From Paracoccaceae bacterium (GTDB lineage Bacteria > Pseudomonadota > Alphaproteobacteria > Rhodobacterales > Rhodobacteraceae): a DNA stretch of 64,000 nt. The notes beneath the pieces were generated by a model. It was not told where the DNA came from. It saw only the letters and a list, made by a program, of their open reading frames with translations, and did not search any database. Of the stretch, positions 16,678 through 25,988 are shown piece by piece (the stretch's first letter is position 1; the number at the start of each line of letters is the position of its first letter). The translations under genes were made by a program, and so were the position numbers. The stretch spans positions 1-64,000 of the forward strand of contig CANNIA010000008.1 in NCBI GenBank assembly GCA_947504705.1, read 5' to 3'.

Positions 16678-17517
16678 CTAAAGCCCGGTGCGCAGCGCCC
16701 AAAGTTCGGGGAAAAGCTGGACCTCAAGCATGCGGCGCAGATAGGCCACGCCCGAAGTGCCGCCGGTGCCACGTTTGAAGCCGATCACGCGTTCGACCGT
16801 GGTCACATGGTTGAACCGCCAGCGGCGGAAATAGTCTTCGAAATCCACCAGCTTCTCGGCCAGTTCATAGGCTTGCCAATGCGCCTGCGGGTCGCGGTAG
16901 ACCGTCTCCCACACCGCCTGCACGGCATCGTCCTGAGCCCAGGGTTGCCGCAGGTCGCGTGTAAGGACGTGTCCGGGAACCGGAAGGCCCTGCCGGGCCA
17001 GAAGCCGAAGTGCTTCGTCATAAAGTGTGGGGCGGGCGAGTTCGGCTTCCAGCTTTGCGGTGATGTCGGCGCGGTGGGCATGGGGCGCGAGCATCGCCGC
17101 GTTGCGGTTGCCAACCGCGAATTCTATCAGCCGGTATTGCCAGGACTGGAAGCCCGAGGATTGACCCAGCGCCACACGAAACGTCGTGTAATCGGCGGGG
17201 GTCATGGTGCGCAGGACGTCCCAGGCGGAATTGAGCTGTTCGAAGATGCGGCTGACACGGGCGAGCATCTTGAACGCCTCACGCGGGGCATCTTCGGCAA
17301 TCTTGCGGCGGATCGCGTCCATTTCGTGCAGCGCGAGGCGCATCCAGAGTTCAGAGGTCTGATGCTGGATGATGAACAGAAGTTCGTCATGTGCAGCGGA
17401 AATCGGGGATTGCGCGGTCAGGATCTGGTCGATCTTGAGATAATCGCCATAGGACATCCGGCCGTCAAAGGCCATCTGCGCGCCGTCGTTTGCGGGGTTT
17501 TCGGGTGTATCTGTCAT
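16678..17517 (-). CDS. kynA: Tryptophan 2,3-dioxygenase
   Basis: A 279-residue heme enzyme, the usual length for bacterial [14 protein letters not shown] (23-33), [16 protein letters not shown] (43-58) with the distal His52, and [19 protein letters not shown] (proximal heme His) are all present, as is GTGGTSG, which binds the substrate amino group. It opens the indole ring of L-tryptophan to N-formylkynurenine, the first step of the kynurenine pathway. It is last in the minus-strand operon kynU-GNAT-kynA. No kynurenine formamidase gene is seen here. The ATG at 17517 is preferred over one four codons upstream. Confidence 0.95.
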   Translation of the reverse strand: MTDTPENPANDGAQMAFDGRMSYGDYLKIDQILTAQSPISAAHDELLFIIQHQTSELWMRLALHEMDAIRRKIAEDAPREAFKMLARVSRIFEQLNSAWDVLRTMTPADYTTFRVALGQSSGFQSWQYRLIEFAVGNRNAAMLAPHAHRADITAKLEAELARPTLYDEALRLLARQGLPVPGHVLTRDLRQPWAQDDAVQAVWETVYRDPQAHWQAYELAEKLVDFEDYFRRWRFNHVTTVERVIGFKRGTGGTSGVAYLRRMLEVQLFPELWALRTGL

Positions 17518-17645
17518 ATCTCTCTCCATTCAATCACAGGTTCAGGGAAAGAGAGGGGCCTTTCTGTTCAAGACCGAAAGATTGCCGATGCGGCGCCACT
17601 GCGCGACCCAGCCCGAGGGGCGGCAGAGGGGGGGGAGTCCCGGCC

Positions 17646-18131
17646 TCATGCCTTTGGTCCCGGATCGGCAAGCGAAAGGGACATGTGGTTCAGTTCGCAG
17701 TCCGGGCCGTCGTCGGTCACGGCTTCGACCCGTTCATGTTGCCAGCCCCGGCGGGACAGGAAGCGTCGCGAATATTCGCTGGCCTTCACGGTAAGGACCG
17801 GGTGCCCCACTGTCCGGGCATGGGCCAGAAGCTGGTCATAAAGCCGGGCGGCATGACCTTGACCCATGACTTCGGGCAGGACAAAGGCCATATCAAGGTG
17901 GCCATCTTGCATCAGAGACATGAAGCCGGTGATCTGTCCCCCGTCTTCGCTGACCCAGCAGGCCTGATCAAGAAGCTTGTCCGGGTGGTCGTCGGCTGGG
18001 GCGACTTCCGGGGCCCAGTGCGCCAGCATTTCGGCATCATAGAAGCCCGACGCGCCTTCGCGAACTGCGCGAAAATACACCTGATCACAGGTTGCGCGAT
18101 CCTCGGGGCGGTAGGGGTGGATGGTGATCAT
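17646..18131 (-). CDS. GNAT-family N-acetyltransferase
   Basis: A 161-residue GNAT-fold protein. FVLPEVMGQGHAARLYDQLLAHAR contains the acetyl-CoA-binding Q/RxxGxG/A loop, and LTVKASEYSRRFLSRRGW matches the C-terminal strand of the fold. The acyl acceptor is unknown. Its ATG overlaps the kynU stop by 4 bases and kynA follows, so it lies inside the tryptophan-degradation operon and may act on a pathway metabolite; that is inference from position only. Confidence 0.85.
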   Translation of the reverse strand: MITIHPYRPEDRATCDQVYFRAVREGASGFYDAEMLAHWAPEVAPADDHPDKLLDQACWVSEDGGQITGFMSLMQDGHLDMAFVLPEVMGQGHAARLYDQLLAHARTVGHPVLTVKASEYSRRFLSRRGWQHERVEAVTDDGPDCELNHMSLSLADPGPKA

Positions 18132-19321
18132 GTGACGCGGGAGCGTTGCTTGAATTCGGGTTTGTCCCAGCTGCCGTATTCCATGATCTTGCCGATCACG
18201 CTGACGGCGCGGGCGACATCGTCTTCATCGATGTAAAGCGGGGTGAAGCCAAAACGCAGGTTGTCAGGGGCGCGGAAGTCGCCGATCACGCCTTCGGCAA
18301 TGATTGCCTGCATGATCGCATAGCCTTCGGGGTGCCGATAGCTGACCTGGCTGCCGCGCATGAGGTGCGAGCGGGGGGTGTTGAGCTGGAGCATGGGCGC
18401 GCGGGTTTCCAGGCCCTTGATGAACTGGTCCTGCAGGCGGAGAGACTGGCGGTGAACTTCGGCAAGATCCACGCCCTCCCAGACATCAAGAGCAGCATCG
18501 AGGGCTGCGATTTGCAGGACGGGAGGGGTGCCGACGCGCATCCGCTCGATCCCGCGGCCGGGGCGGTAGCCAAGGTCGAAGTCGAAGGGGGATTCGTGGC
18601 CAAGCCAGCCGGAGAGCGCAGGGCAGGCAACCTCGGCATGGCGGGGGGCGACATAGATGAAGGCCGGGCCGCCGGGGCCGGAGTTGAGGTATTTGTAGGT
18701 GCAGCCGACAGCGAAATCGGCCTTGGCGGCGGTCAGGTTCACCGGGATTGCACCGGCGCTGTGGGCCAGGTCCCAGACGGTCAGAGCGCCCATCTCATGC
18801 GCGCGCTTGGTGATATCGGTCATGTCATGGCGGCGACCGGTGCGGTAGTCGACCTCGGTGATCAGGGTCACGGCAACGCTGTCGTCGATGGCGGACATCA
18901 CCTCTTCCGGGGCGACGGTCTTCAGGCGATACTGACCGCCCAGCGTGCGGCAGAGGCCTTCGGCCATATAAAGGTCAGACGGGAAGTTGCCGGTGTCCGA
19001 CAGAATTACGCGGCGCTTGGGGTTCATCTCCAGCGCCGAGGCGAGGGCTTGATAGACCTTGATCGACAGGGTGTCACCAAGGACCACAGTCCCCGCAGGC
19101 GCGCCGATCAGTTTAGCGATCCGGTCGCCGATCTGCGCGGGTTGTGCCATCCAGCCGGCCTTGTTCCAGCCACGGATCAGAAGGTCCTGCCATTCATGCA
19201 AGGCTTGGGTCATCCGCGCGGGGGCAGTTTTGACCATGGGGCCAAGCGAGTTGCCATCAAGGTAGATCACACCTTCCGGCAGGTCAAAGAGGGCCTTGGT
19301 GGCAGCGAAATCGATGGGCAT
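18128..19321 (-). CDS. kynU: Kynureninase
   Basis: A 397-residue PLP-dependent fold-type I enzyme. YLDGNSLGPM at the N-terminus, DLAHSAGAIPVNL, and CTYKYLNSGPGGPAF with the PLP-binding Lys are the family hallmarks. It cleaves kynurenine (or 3-hydroxykynurenine) to anthranilate (or 3-hydroxyanthranilate) and alanine. It is the first gene of the kyn operon and diverges from pntA across about 200 bases that should contain the promoter; no regulator gene adjoins. Confidence 0.95.
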   Translation of the reverse strand: MPIDFAATKALFDLPEGVIYLDGNSLGPMVKTAPARMTQALHEWQDLLIRGWNKAGWMAQPAQIGDRIAKLIGAPAGTVVLGDTLSIKVYQALASALEMNPKRRVILSDTGNFPSDLYMAEGLCRTLGGQYRLKTVAPEEVMSAIDDSVAVTLITEVDYRTGRRHDMTDITKRAHEMGALTVWDLAHSAGAIPVNLTAAKADFAVGCTYKYLNSGPGGPAFIYVAPRHAEVACPALSGWLGHESPFDFDLGYRPGRGIERMRVGTPPVLQIAALDAALDVWEGVDLAEVHRQSLRLQDQFIKGLETRAPMLQLNTPRSHLMRGSQVSYRHPEGYAIMQAIIAEGVIGDFRAPDNLRFGFTPLYIDEDDVARAVSVIGKIMEYGSWDKPEFKQRSRVT

Positions 19322-19525
19322 CGTCGGGTCCTTCGTCCTTTGGGGCAGGTATGTGCGAGGGCAACAGAAATTTCAAGCTTGAAATGATTGCTTCCTGGGC
19401 AGCGGGGCGTTCAATGCGCAAATGCCGCGTGGATTTGTACGATTGCAGGGTAGGAATGCGGGCGGTCCGATGGTAAACGCGAGCCAACACTGCGTGACAC
19501 GCAGGTTTTGAAGCGAGGGCCAGGC

Positions 19526-21100
19526 GTGAAAATCGGAGCACTGACGGAAGTATTCCCGGGTGAAAACCGGGTAGCGATGACGCCGGATTCGGCGATTCAA
19601 CTGGCGAAGCTGGGGCACCAGGCTTGCATTCAGGCGGGTGCTGGCGCGAAGGCAGGGTTTGCTGACGCGGCTTATGCGGCGGCTGGGGTTGTGGTCCTGA
19701 AGGATGCGGCTGCGGTCATCAAGGCTTCGGACGTGATCGTCAAGGTGCGGGGCCCAGAGGCGGCTGAGCTTGGGTCATTGAGCGACGGGCAAACATTGAT
19801 CTCGTTCTTCTGGCCGGCGCAGAATCCTGATCTTCTGGAGCAGGCAGCCAAGAAACATCTTTCCGTTATCGCTATGGACATGGTGCCGCGGATTTCCCGC
19901 GCGCAGAAAATGGATGCGCTGTCGTCGATGGCGAACATCGCGGGTTACCGGGCGGTTATCGAGGCGGGCGCGAATTTCGGGCGCTTCTTTACCGGTCAGG
20001 TGACGGCAGCCGGGAAGGTGCCGCCCGCCAAGGTTCTGATCGTCGGGGCGGGTGTCGCGGGTCTGGCAGCGACGGGTACCAGCGTTTCGCTTGGGGCCAT
20101 CGTCCACGCTTTTGACGTGCGCCCCGAAGTGGCCGAGCAGGTCGAATCGATGGGGGCGAGTTTCGTCTTCCTCGACTTTGCCGAGAAGGCTCAGGATGGT
20201 GCTGCGACGGGTGGCTATGCGGCGCCGTCGTCGCCCGAATTCCGCGAAGCGCAGCTGAAGAAGTTCCGTGAGCTTGCGCCCGAGATGGACATTGTCATCA
20301 CCACCGCCCTTATCCCCGGCCGTCCGGCACCGAAGCTTTGGACCGAGGACATGGTGCGGATGATGAAGGCCGGATCGGTCATCATCGACCTTGCGGCCGA
20401 ACGCGGCGGCAACTGCGATCTTACGGTGCCTGACCAGAAGATTGTCACGGATACCGGGGTTACAATCGTCGGCTATACTGATTTCCCCAGCCGGATGGCC
20501 GCCCAGGCCAGCACACTTTATTCGACCAACATCCGCCACATGGTGACAGACCTTACACCGAAGAAGGACGGCGTGATCCTGCACAATATGGAGGATGACG
20601 TGATCCGGGGCGCTACCGTGGCACATGTGGGGGCAGTGACCTATCCGCCGCCACCGCCGAAGATCGCGGCGATTGCGGCACAGAAGCCGAAAGAAAAGGC
20701 CAAGGAACTGACGCCGGAAGAACGCCGGGCGCAGGAGGTGGCGGCCTTCAAGGCGCAGACCCGCAGTCAGGTGACGCTTTTGGCGGTTGGCGGCGCGCTG
20801 ATGCTGCTGGCCGGGCTTTACACCCCCGCAAGCTTCATGAGCCACTTCATCGTCTTCGTGCTGTCGGTGTTCATCGGCTTCCAGGTGATCTGGAACGTCA
20901 GCCACAGCTTGCACACGCCGTTGATGGCGGTGACGAACGCGATTTCGTCGATCATCATCCTGGGCGCGCTGATGCAGATCGGATCGGGGTCGGTCCTGGT
21001 GATCATCCTCGCGGCCTTGGCGGTCTTCATGGCCGGGATCAACATCTTCGGTGGCTTCATGGTCACAAGGCGCATGCTTGCCATGTTCCAGAAGTCGTAA
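19526..21100 (+). CDS. pntA: Proton-translocating NAD(P) transhydrogenase subunit alpha
   Basis: A 524-residue protein with the NAD(H)-binding dI domain ([19 protein letters not shown] at the N-terminus; [17 protein letters not shown] Rossmann motif near 173-190) and four C-terminal membrane helices (about 420-520), the E. coli PntA layout. A Pro/Ala/Lys linker separates the two. With PntB it couples hydride transfer from NADH to NADP+ to proton entry at the inner membrane. The GTG at 19526 is chosen because GAGG lies at suitable spacing and the protein then starts at the conserved MKIGA. Confidence 0.95.
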   Translation: MKIGALTEVFPGENRVAMTPDSAIQLAKLGHQACIQAGAGAKAGFADAAYAAAGVVVLKDAAAVIKASDVIVKVRGPEAAELGSLSDGQTLISFFWPAQNPDLLEQAAKKHLSVIAMDMVPRISRAQKMDALSSMANIAGYRAVIEAGANFGRFFTGQVTAAGKVPPAKVLIVGAGVAGLAATGTSVSLGAIVHAFDVRPEVAEQVESMGASFVFLDFAEKAQDGAATGGYAAPSSPEFREAQLKKFRELAPEMDIVITTALIPGRPAPKLWTEDMVRMMKAGSVIIDLAAERGGNCDLTVPDQKIVTDTGVTIVGYTDFPSRMAAQASTLYSTNIRHMVTDLTPKKDGVILHNMEDDVIRGATVAHVGAVTYPPPPPKIAAIAAQKPKEKAKELTPEERRAQEVAAFKAQTRSQVTLLAVGGALMLLAGLYTPASFMSHFIVFVLSVFIGFQVIWNVSHSLHTPLMAVTNAISSIIILGALMQIGSGSVLVIILAALAVFMAGINIFGGFMVTRRMLAMFQKS

Positions 21101-21113
21101 GGGGAAAGCAGCC

Positions 21114-22547
21114 ATGGCATACGGATTCACCACGGCGGCTTATGTCGTTGCAGCAGTTCTTTTCATCCTGTCGCTGGGGGGGCTTTCAGGACAGGAAAGC
21201 GCCAAGCGCGCGGTCTGGTACGGGATCACCGGCATGGCGCTGGCGGTTGCCGCCACGCTGTACGGCCCCGGCTTTGGCCTTTGGTGGCTGTCGGTCGCAC
21301 TGATCGCGGGCGGTGGGGCCATCGGCTGGATCGTCGCGCAGCGAGTGCAGATGACGGAAATGCCGCAGCTTGTGGCGGCGATGCACAGCCTTGTCGGTCT
21401 GGCGGCGGTTTTCATCGGCTTTAACACCCATATCGAGATGGTCCGCGTTGTCGGAATGGACGAGGCCGCGCGCGCCGCTCTGGACGGGTTCGCCGCCGTG
21501 GTCGCCCACAAGACCGGGGTGGAAATCACCATCCTGCGGGTCGAGACCTTCATTGGCATCTTCATCGGTGCGGTCACATTTACCGGGTCGGTCATTGCCT
21601 TCGGCAAACTGGCGGGCAAGGTCGACGGCAAGGCGAAAAAGCTGCCGGGCGGGCACCTTTTGAATGCAGGAGCCGCACTGATTACGGTGGCGCTGTTGGT
21701 GGTCTATATCCAGACGGGAAGCACGTTGGCACTGTTGGGGATGACGGCGGCAGCGCTGTTCATCGGCTATCACCTGATCATGGGGATCGGCGGCGCGGAC
21801 ATGCCGGTCGTGGTGTCGATGCTGAACAGCTATTCCGGCTGGGCGGCGGCGGCGATTGGTTTCTCGCTGTCGAACGACCTTCTGATCGTCGTGGGCGCGC
21901 TGGTCGGCTCTTCCGGGGCGATCCTGAGCTACATCATGTGCAAGGCGATGAACCGGTCGTTCATTTCGGTGATCCTTGGTGGCTTCGGCAATACGACAGG
22001 GCCGCAGATGGAAGTAACGGGTGAGCAGATCGCGATTGACGCCGAAGGTGTGGCTGCGGCGCTGAACGACGCGGATTCAATCATCATCATCCCGGGCTAT
22101 GGCATGGCAGTGGCACAGGCCCAGCAATCGGTTTCCGAGCTGACGCGGAAGCTGCGGGCCAAGGGCAAGATTGTGCGCTTTGCCATTCACCCTGTTGCGG
22201 GGCGTCTGCCGGGCCACATGAACGTGCTTCTGGCCGAGGCAAAGGTGCCTTACGACATCGTGCTGGAAATGGACGAGATCAACGATGACTTCCCGAACAC
22301 GGATGTGGCTATCGTCATCGGCTCAAACGACATCGTGAACCCCGCTGCACAGGAAGACCCGAACTCGCCCATCGCGGGGATGCCGGTGCTGGAATGCTGG
22401 AAGGCGAAACAGGTGTTTGTTTCGAAGCGCGGACAGGGGACTGGGTATTCCGGGATCGAGAACCCATTGTTCTACAAGGAAAACACCCGGATGTTTTATG
22501 GCGACGCAAAGAAGAGCCTTGATGCCCTGCTGCCGATGATCGACTGA
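21114..22547 (+). CDS. pntB: Proton-translocating NAD(P) transhydrogenase subunit beta
   Basis: A 477-residue protein. Eight or nine membrane helices fill residues 1-270; the C-terminal dIII domain binds NADP(H), with [15 protein letters not shown] near 325 and the [19 protein letters not shown] loop that closes over the nucleotide. It starts 13 bases after pntA behind AAGGGGAAAG, so the two form an operon. A palindromic repeat follows the stop. Confidence 0.96.
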   Translation: MAYGFTTAAYVVAAVLFILSLGGLSGQESAKRAVWYGITGMALAVAATLYGPGFGLWWLSVALIAGGGAIGWIVAQRVQMTEMPQLVAAMHSLVGLAAVFIGFNTHIEMVRVVGMDEAARAALDGFAAVVAHKTGVEITILRVETFIGIFIGAVTFTGSVIAFGKLAGKVDGKAKKLPGGHLLNAGAALITVALLVVYIQTGSTLALLGMTAAALFIGYHLIMGIGGADMPVVVSMLNSYSGWAAAAIGFSLSNDLLIVVGALVGSSGAILSYIMCKAMNRSFISVILGGFGNTTGPQMEVTGEQIAIDAEGVAAALNDADSIIIIPGYGMAVAQAQQSVSELTRKLRAKGKIVRFAIHPVAGRLPGHMNVLLAEAKVPYDIVLEMDEINDDFPNTDVAIVIGSNDIVNPAAQEDPNSPIAGMPVLECWKAKQVFVSKRGQGTGYSGIENPLFYKENTRMFYGDAKKSLDALLPMID

Positions 22548-22553
22548 ATGCTT

Positions 22554-22583
22554 CGTAGGGTGGGCAATATTGCCCACCTTACG
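22554..22583. repeat. REP-like palindrome, likely terminator of pntAB
   Basis: An almost perfect 30-base palindrome with GGTGGGCAAT/ATTGCCCACC arms and CGTAG...TTACG ends, 6 bases past the pntB stop. The same outer bases frame the palindrome at 599-625. Palindromes of this type recur between genes in many proteobacteria. Confidence 0.65.
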
Positions 22584-22721
22584 TTCTGTCGCGCAAGGTC
22601 GGGCCAGAGCTGGTTTTCCGTCCGCCTGCTGTATGCGATGGCATGCCGATAAAGCTATGGAATTCCACGATAATTCCGGCTAATCGCTGTTCGGGGCCAG
22701 TTTGGCCACAGGACGAGACCC

Positions 22722-24002
22722 ATGCCGATTGCCGATCATCCCCTGCGCTATGCCACTGTGAACGAGTTGCACGCGCGCCCCTTTCCCGCGCTGGAGGTGC
22801 CATCGACGGCGCACTATGTGGCGATCAAGGAACCGGTGCAGGCGCATAACCGCGACCGGGACGCTGACTTGCGTCATCTGCTGGCGCTGCTTGACCGGCA
22901 CGGCAGCCCGCATCCGCAACCCGGTGCCACGCATTTTCAGGGGCCAATTGGCCGGGCCGAGTTGAAATGGGAAAGTCATACCGAATTCGTGACCTATTCG
23001 GCCTTTACCAAGGGCCTGTCGGCGCGGGCTTTTGATCCAGCGGATGCCGAGGTTCTGCCCGATGACTGGTTGGCTGACTCTCCTGGAAAGCGGATGGTGT
23101 CGCTTCTGATCCGGGTCGAGGTGATGCCGGAAAGCGAAGCGGCGCTGTTGGCGCGGGTCGAGGATTGGTTCGTTCCCGAAAGCCTGGCAATTGCTCGGGT
23201 GGTAGATGGGGCAGCCGTGGTCGCCGGGGATTTCCGGATCGACCCGGCGGGGCATATGCGGTTTGCGGTCTTTGTCCAGCCGGGCACTGGCCCGCGAAGG
23301 GTGGGGCGGATCGTGCAGCGCTTGTGCGAGATCGAGACCTATCGCGCGATGTCGATGCTGGGGCTGATGCGCTGCCGGACGCTGGGGACGCGGTTGAATG
23401 CACTTGACCCGAAGCTTGCGGCGCTGGTGTCGGGGCTGGATCATGCGGAACCGGCGTCCGAGGCGGCGCTGCATGAGCTTCTTAGCATTTCGGCCGAACT
23501 GGAAAGTCTGGCGGTGCAGTATTCCTTCCGCTTCGGTGCAACGGCGGCCTATGAGGCGATTGTCACCCAACGGATCGAGGCGCTGCGCGAGCAGCGGATC
23601 GGCGGGCGGCAAAGCTTTGGCGAGTTCATGACCCGCCGCTATGACCCGGCGATGCGGACTGTTCGATCAACCGAAGGCCGGCTGAAAGCGATGGCCGAAC
23701 GGGCGGAGCGGGCGGCGGAATTATTGCGCACGCGGGTGGATGTTGAACGCTCGGCACAGAACCAGCGGCTTTTGGAAAGCATGGACCGGCGGGCTGACCT
23801 TGCACTGAGGCTTCAGCACACGGTTGAAGGCCTGTCTGTGGTGGCGATCAGCTATTATGCCGTCAGTCTGGCGGCCTATCTTGCGGCACCTTTGGCCCAT
23901 GCCGCAGGGATCGCCAAGGAAGGGCTGTTGGCCATGCTGGTTTTGCCGGTCATTGGGCTGGTCTGGCTGATGATCCGGCGGCTCCGAAATGATCTGCATT
24001 GA
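22722..24002 (+). CDS. DUF3422 family membrane-anchored protein
   Basis: A 426-residue protein of the DUF3422 family, recognisable by YATVNELHARPFP at the N-terminus and WESHTEFVTYSAF near 86-98. A long helical, coiled-coil-like stretch (about 260-375) precedes two C-terminal membrane helices (AISYYAVSLAAYLAAPLA and LAMLVLPVIGLVWLMI). Its function is not known. The coiled coil plus paired helices gives a layout reminiscent of CorA-type channels, but I see no GMN signature. It stands alone between pntB and the convergent ABC operon. Confidence 0.8.
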   Translation: MPIADHPLRYATVNELHARPFPALEVPSTAHYVAIKEPVQAHNRDRDADLRHLLALLDRHGSPHPQPGATHFQGPIGRAELKWESHTEFVTYSAFTKGLSARAFDPADAEVLPDDWLADSPGKRMVSLLIRVEVMPESEAALLARVEDWFVPESLAIARVVDGAAVVAGDFRIDPAGHMRFAVFVQPGTGPRRVGRIVQRLCEIETYRAMSMLGLMRCRTLGTRLNALDPKLAALVSGLDHAEPASEAALHELLSISAELESLAVQYSFRFGATAAYEAIVTQRIEALREQRIGGRQSFGEFMTRRYDPAMRTVRSTEGRLKAMAERAERAAELLRTRVDVERSAQNQRLLESMDRRADLALRLQHTVEGLSVVAISYYAVSLAAYLAAPLAHAAGIAKEGLLAMLVLPVIGLVWLMIRRLRNDLH

Positions 24003-24008
24003 CGGGGC

Positions 24009-24920
24009 TTAGCGACCCCGGATGCGGGGATCCAAAGCGTCGCGCAGCCCGTCGCCGATGTAGTTCACGCTAAGCACGGTCAACGAGATCGCAAGGCCGG
24101 GCCAGATGATGCGCTCGGGGTAGATCTGCATGTATTGCAGCCCGTCGTTCAAAAGCCGGCCCCAGGTAGGGAAATCGGGCGGGAATCCTAGGCCAAGGAA
24201 TGAGAGCACGGATTCGGTGATGATCGCATCTGCCACGCCAAGGGTTGCGGCGACCATGACGGGCGACACCACGTTCGGCAGGATATGGCGCAGGATGATG
24301 CGGTTCGGGCGCGCGCCGATGGAACGGGCGGCAAGGACGTACTCACGTTCCTTCAACGTCAGAACCTCGCCCCGGACGATCCGGGCAGTGGCCATCCATG
24401 AGGTAATGCCGATGGCAAAGACGATCAGCAGGAAGGCCCCAAGTTCCGGGCCAATAATCGCGGCAACCTTGTCGCGGAAGAGCATGACCATAACGAGCAG
24501 CAGCGGGATCAGTGGCAGAGCGAGGAACATGTCGGTCAGCCGCATCAACGGGCCTTCCATGCGGCGGAAATAGCCAGCGACGATGCCGATGAAGGTGCCG
24601 AACACGATTGCGATGACCATGGCGACAAAGCCCACAGCCAGCGACACGCGCCCGGCCAGAAGGACACGCGACAGCATGTCCCGGCCAAGTTGGTCAGTGC
24701 CAAGCGGGAAGCGTAAACTTGGTCCCTGGTTCTTGATCTTCATTTCTTGCGCGACGGTCAGGTCGTCGGGGATCCAGAGATAGGGGCCGATCAGTACAGC
24801 AAGGACCAGAATGCTAAGCGTGATCAGCCCGAACAGGGCCCCTTTATGGGTCCGGAATTGCTGCCAGATGTCCCGCAGCTGGCTGGCCGGTTTCGGCGGG
24901 GTCGTGCTTGCATCAGTCAT
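24009..24920 (-). CDS. Peptide/opine-type ABC transporter permease (OppC/DppC-like)
   Basis: A 303-residue inner-membrane permease with about six helices. The EAA loop that docks the ATPase is visible as EYVLAARSIGARPNRIILRHILPN. The OppC-type N-terminal domain with an extra helix (LFGLITLSILVLAVLIGPYLW) is present. The ATG at 24920 overlaps the end of the partner permease gene by 8 bases. It is the last gene of the five-gene importer operon oppD-oppF-SBP-oppB-oppC. Confidence 0.9.
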   Translation of the reverse strand: MTDASTTPPKPASQLRDIWQQFRTHKGALFGLITLSILVLAVLIGPYLWIPDDLTVAQEMKIKNQGPSLRFPLGTDQLGRDMLSRVLLAGRVSLAVGFVAMVIAIVFGTFIGIVAGYFRRMEGPLMRLTDMFLALPLIPLLLVMVMLFRDKVAAIIGPELGAFLLIVFAIGITSWMATARIVRGEVLTLKEREYVLAARSIGARPNRIILRHILPNVVSPVMVAATLGVADAIITESVLSFLGLGFPPDFPTWGRLLNDGLQYMQIYPERIIWPGLAISLTVLSVNYIGDGLRDALDPRIRGR

Positions 24921-25920
24921 AGCGGATCCGGGGGTCAAGGAAGCCGTACAGCACATCGGCGATCAGGTTGAAAAGCACGATCAGCACGGCAAAGATAAAG
25001 GCGAGGGTCTGGACCATCGGAATGTCGCTGGCCTGGATAGCCCCGATCAGCGCGGCGCCGATTCCGTTCACACCAAAAAGGTTTTCGGTGATGATGGCAC
25101 CGCCGAAGATCGACGGGATGCCAAGGGCGATGACGGTCACCACCGGGATCAGCGAATTGCGCAACACGTGCTTTAGAACCACGACCCGCTCGCTCAGCCC
25201 CTTGGCGCGGGCAGTGCGGACATAATCCATGCCCATGTTGTCCAGCATCGAAGACCGCATGTAGCGGCTGATCGAGGCGGCGTTAGCCAGACCCAAAGTC
25301 ATGACGGGCAAGATCATCTGCTTGATCTGCTCAAGGAAGCTGGCCCAGTCTATCACCTGAAGCGTGGTGTCATACTTGGTCGGCAACCAGCCAAGCCAGA
25401 CCGAGAAGATGATGATGAAGAGCGTGCCGGAAAAGAAGGTCGGCACGGAAAAGCCGATCATCGCAAATAGCGTCCCGATCTGATCGAACAGCGAATACTG
25501 GCGATAGGCGGAATAGATGCCGATGGGCAGCGCGATCAGGATGCCGACCAGATAGGCGGTGCCGATCACGATCAGGGTTTGCGGAATGCGTTCGCCGATG
25601 ATCGAGAAGACGGGGCTGCGCGATTGCCAGGATAGGATGCGTTGTTCACCCTCGACAATGTGGGTGCCGAACCAGCCGTCGAACAGGTTCATTGGTTCGA
25701 CCCAGAAAAACTGCCGCAGCCACAGGACATAGCGGAACATCACCGGCTGATCGGCACCCAGCGCCTCGATCATCTTCTGGCGGACATCGGGGGGAACGGT
25801 CAGCGGAATTTGCGACAAGGGTGATCCCGGCGCGAGATCGACCAGAAGGAAGATCACGAGCGAGATGACCAGCAAGGTCGGAATGGCCAAGAGAAGCCTG
25901 CGAAGCGTAAAGGTGAGCAT
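24913..25920 (-). CDS. Peptide/opine-type ABC transporter permease (OppB/DppB-like)
   Basis: A 335-residue permease with six helices; the N-terminal LRRLLLAIPTLLVISLVIFLL helix is characteristic of the OppB group. The EAA loop reads DYVRTARAKGLSERVVVLKH, and LGIPSIFGGAIITENLF follows as expected. It pairs with the OppC-like subunit to form the translocation channel. It is separated from the upstream binding-protein gene by a strong hairpin (25954-25979), which probably lowers its expression relative to the binding protein. Confidence 0.9.
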   Translation of the reverse strand: MLTFTLRRLLLAIPTLLVISLVIFLLVDLAPGSPLSQIPLTVPPDVRQKMIEALGADQPVMFRYVLWLRQFFWVEPMNLFDGWFGTHIVEGEQRILSWQSRSPVFSIIGERIPQTLIVIGTAYLVGILIALPIGIYSAYRQYSLFDQIGTLFAMIGFSVPTFFSGTLFIIIFSVWLGWLPTKYDTTLQVIDWASFLEQIKQMILPVMTLGLANAASISRYMRSSMLDNMGMDYVRTARAKGLSERVVVLKHVLRNSLIPVVTVIALGIPSIFGGAIITENLFGVNGIGAALIGAIQASDIPMVQTLAFIFAVLIVLFNLIADVLYGFLDPRIRYD

Positions 25921-25953
25921 TCAGCTGATCGCCCGGCGTGAAAGGAAAGAAGA

Positions 25954-25979
25954 TGCGGGGCCGGATAACCGGCCCCGCA
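25954..25979 (-). promoter_or_regulatory. Intra-operon hairpin (partial terminator / mRNA stabiliser)
   Basis: An 11-base-pair perfect stem (25954-25964 with 25969-25979) with loop ATAA, between the binding-protein and permease genes and without a clear T tract. Such hairpins commonly protect the upstream binding-protein message and cut read-through to permease genes. Confidence 0.6.
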
Positions 25980-25988
25980 GGTGGTGGA

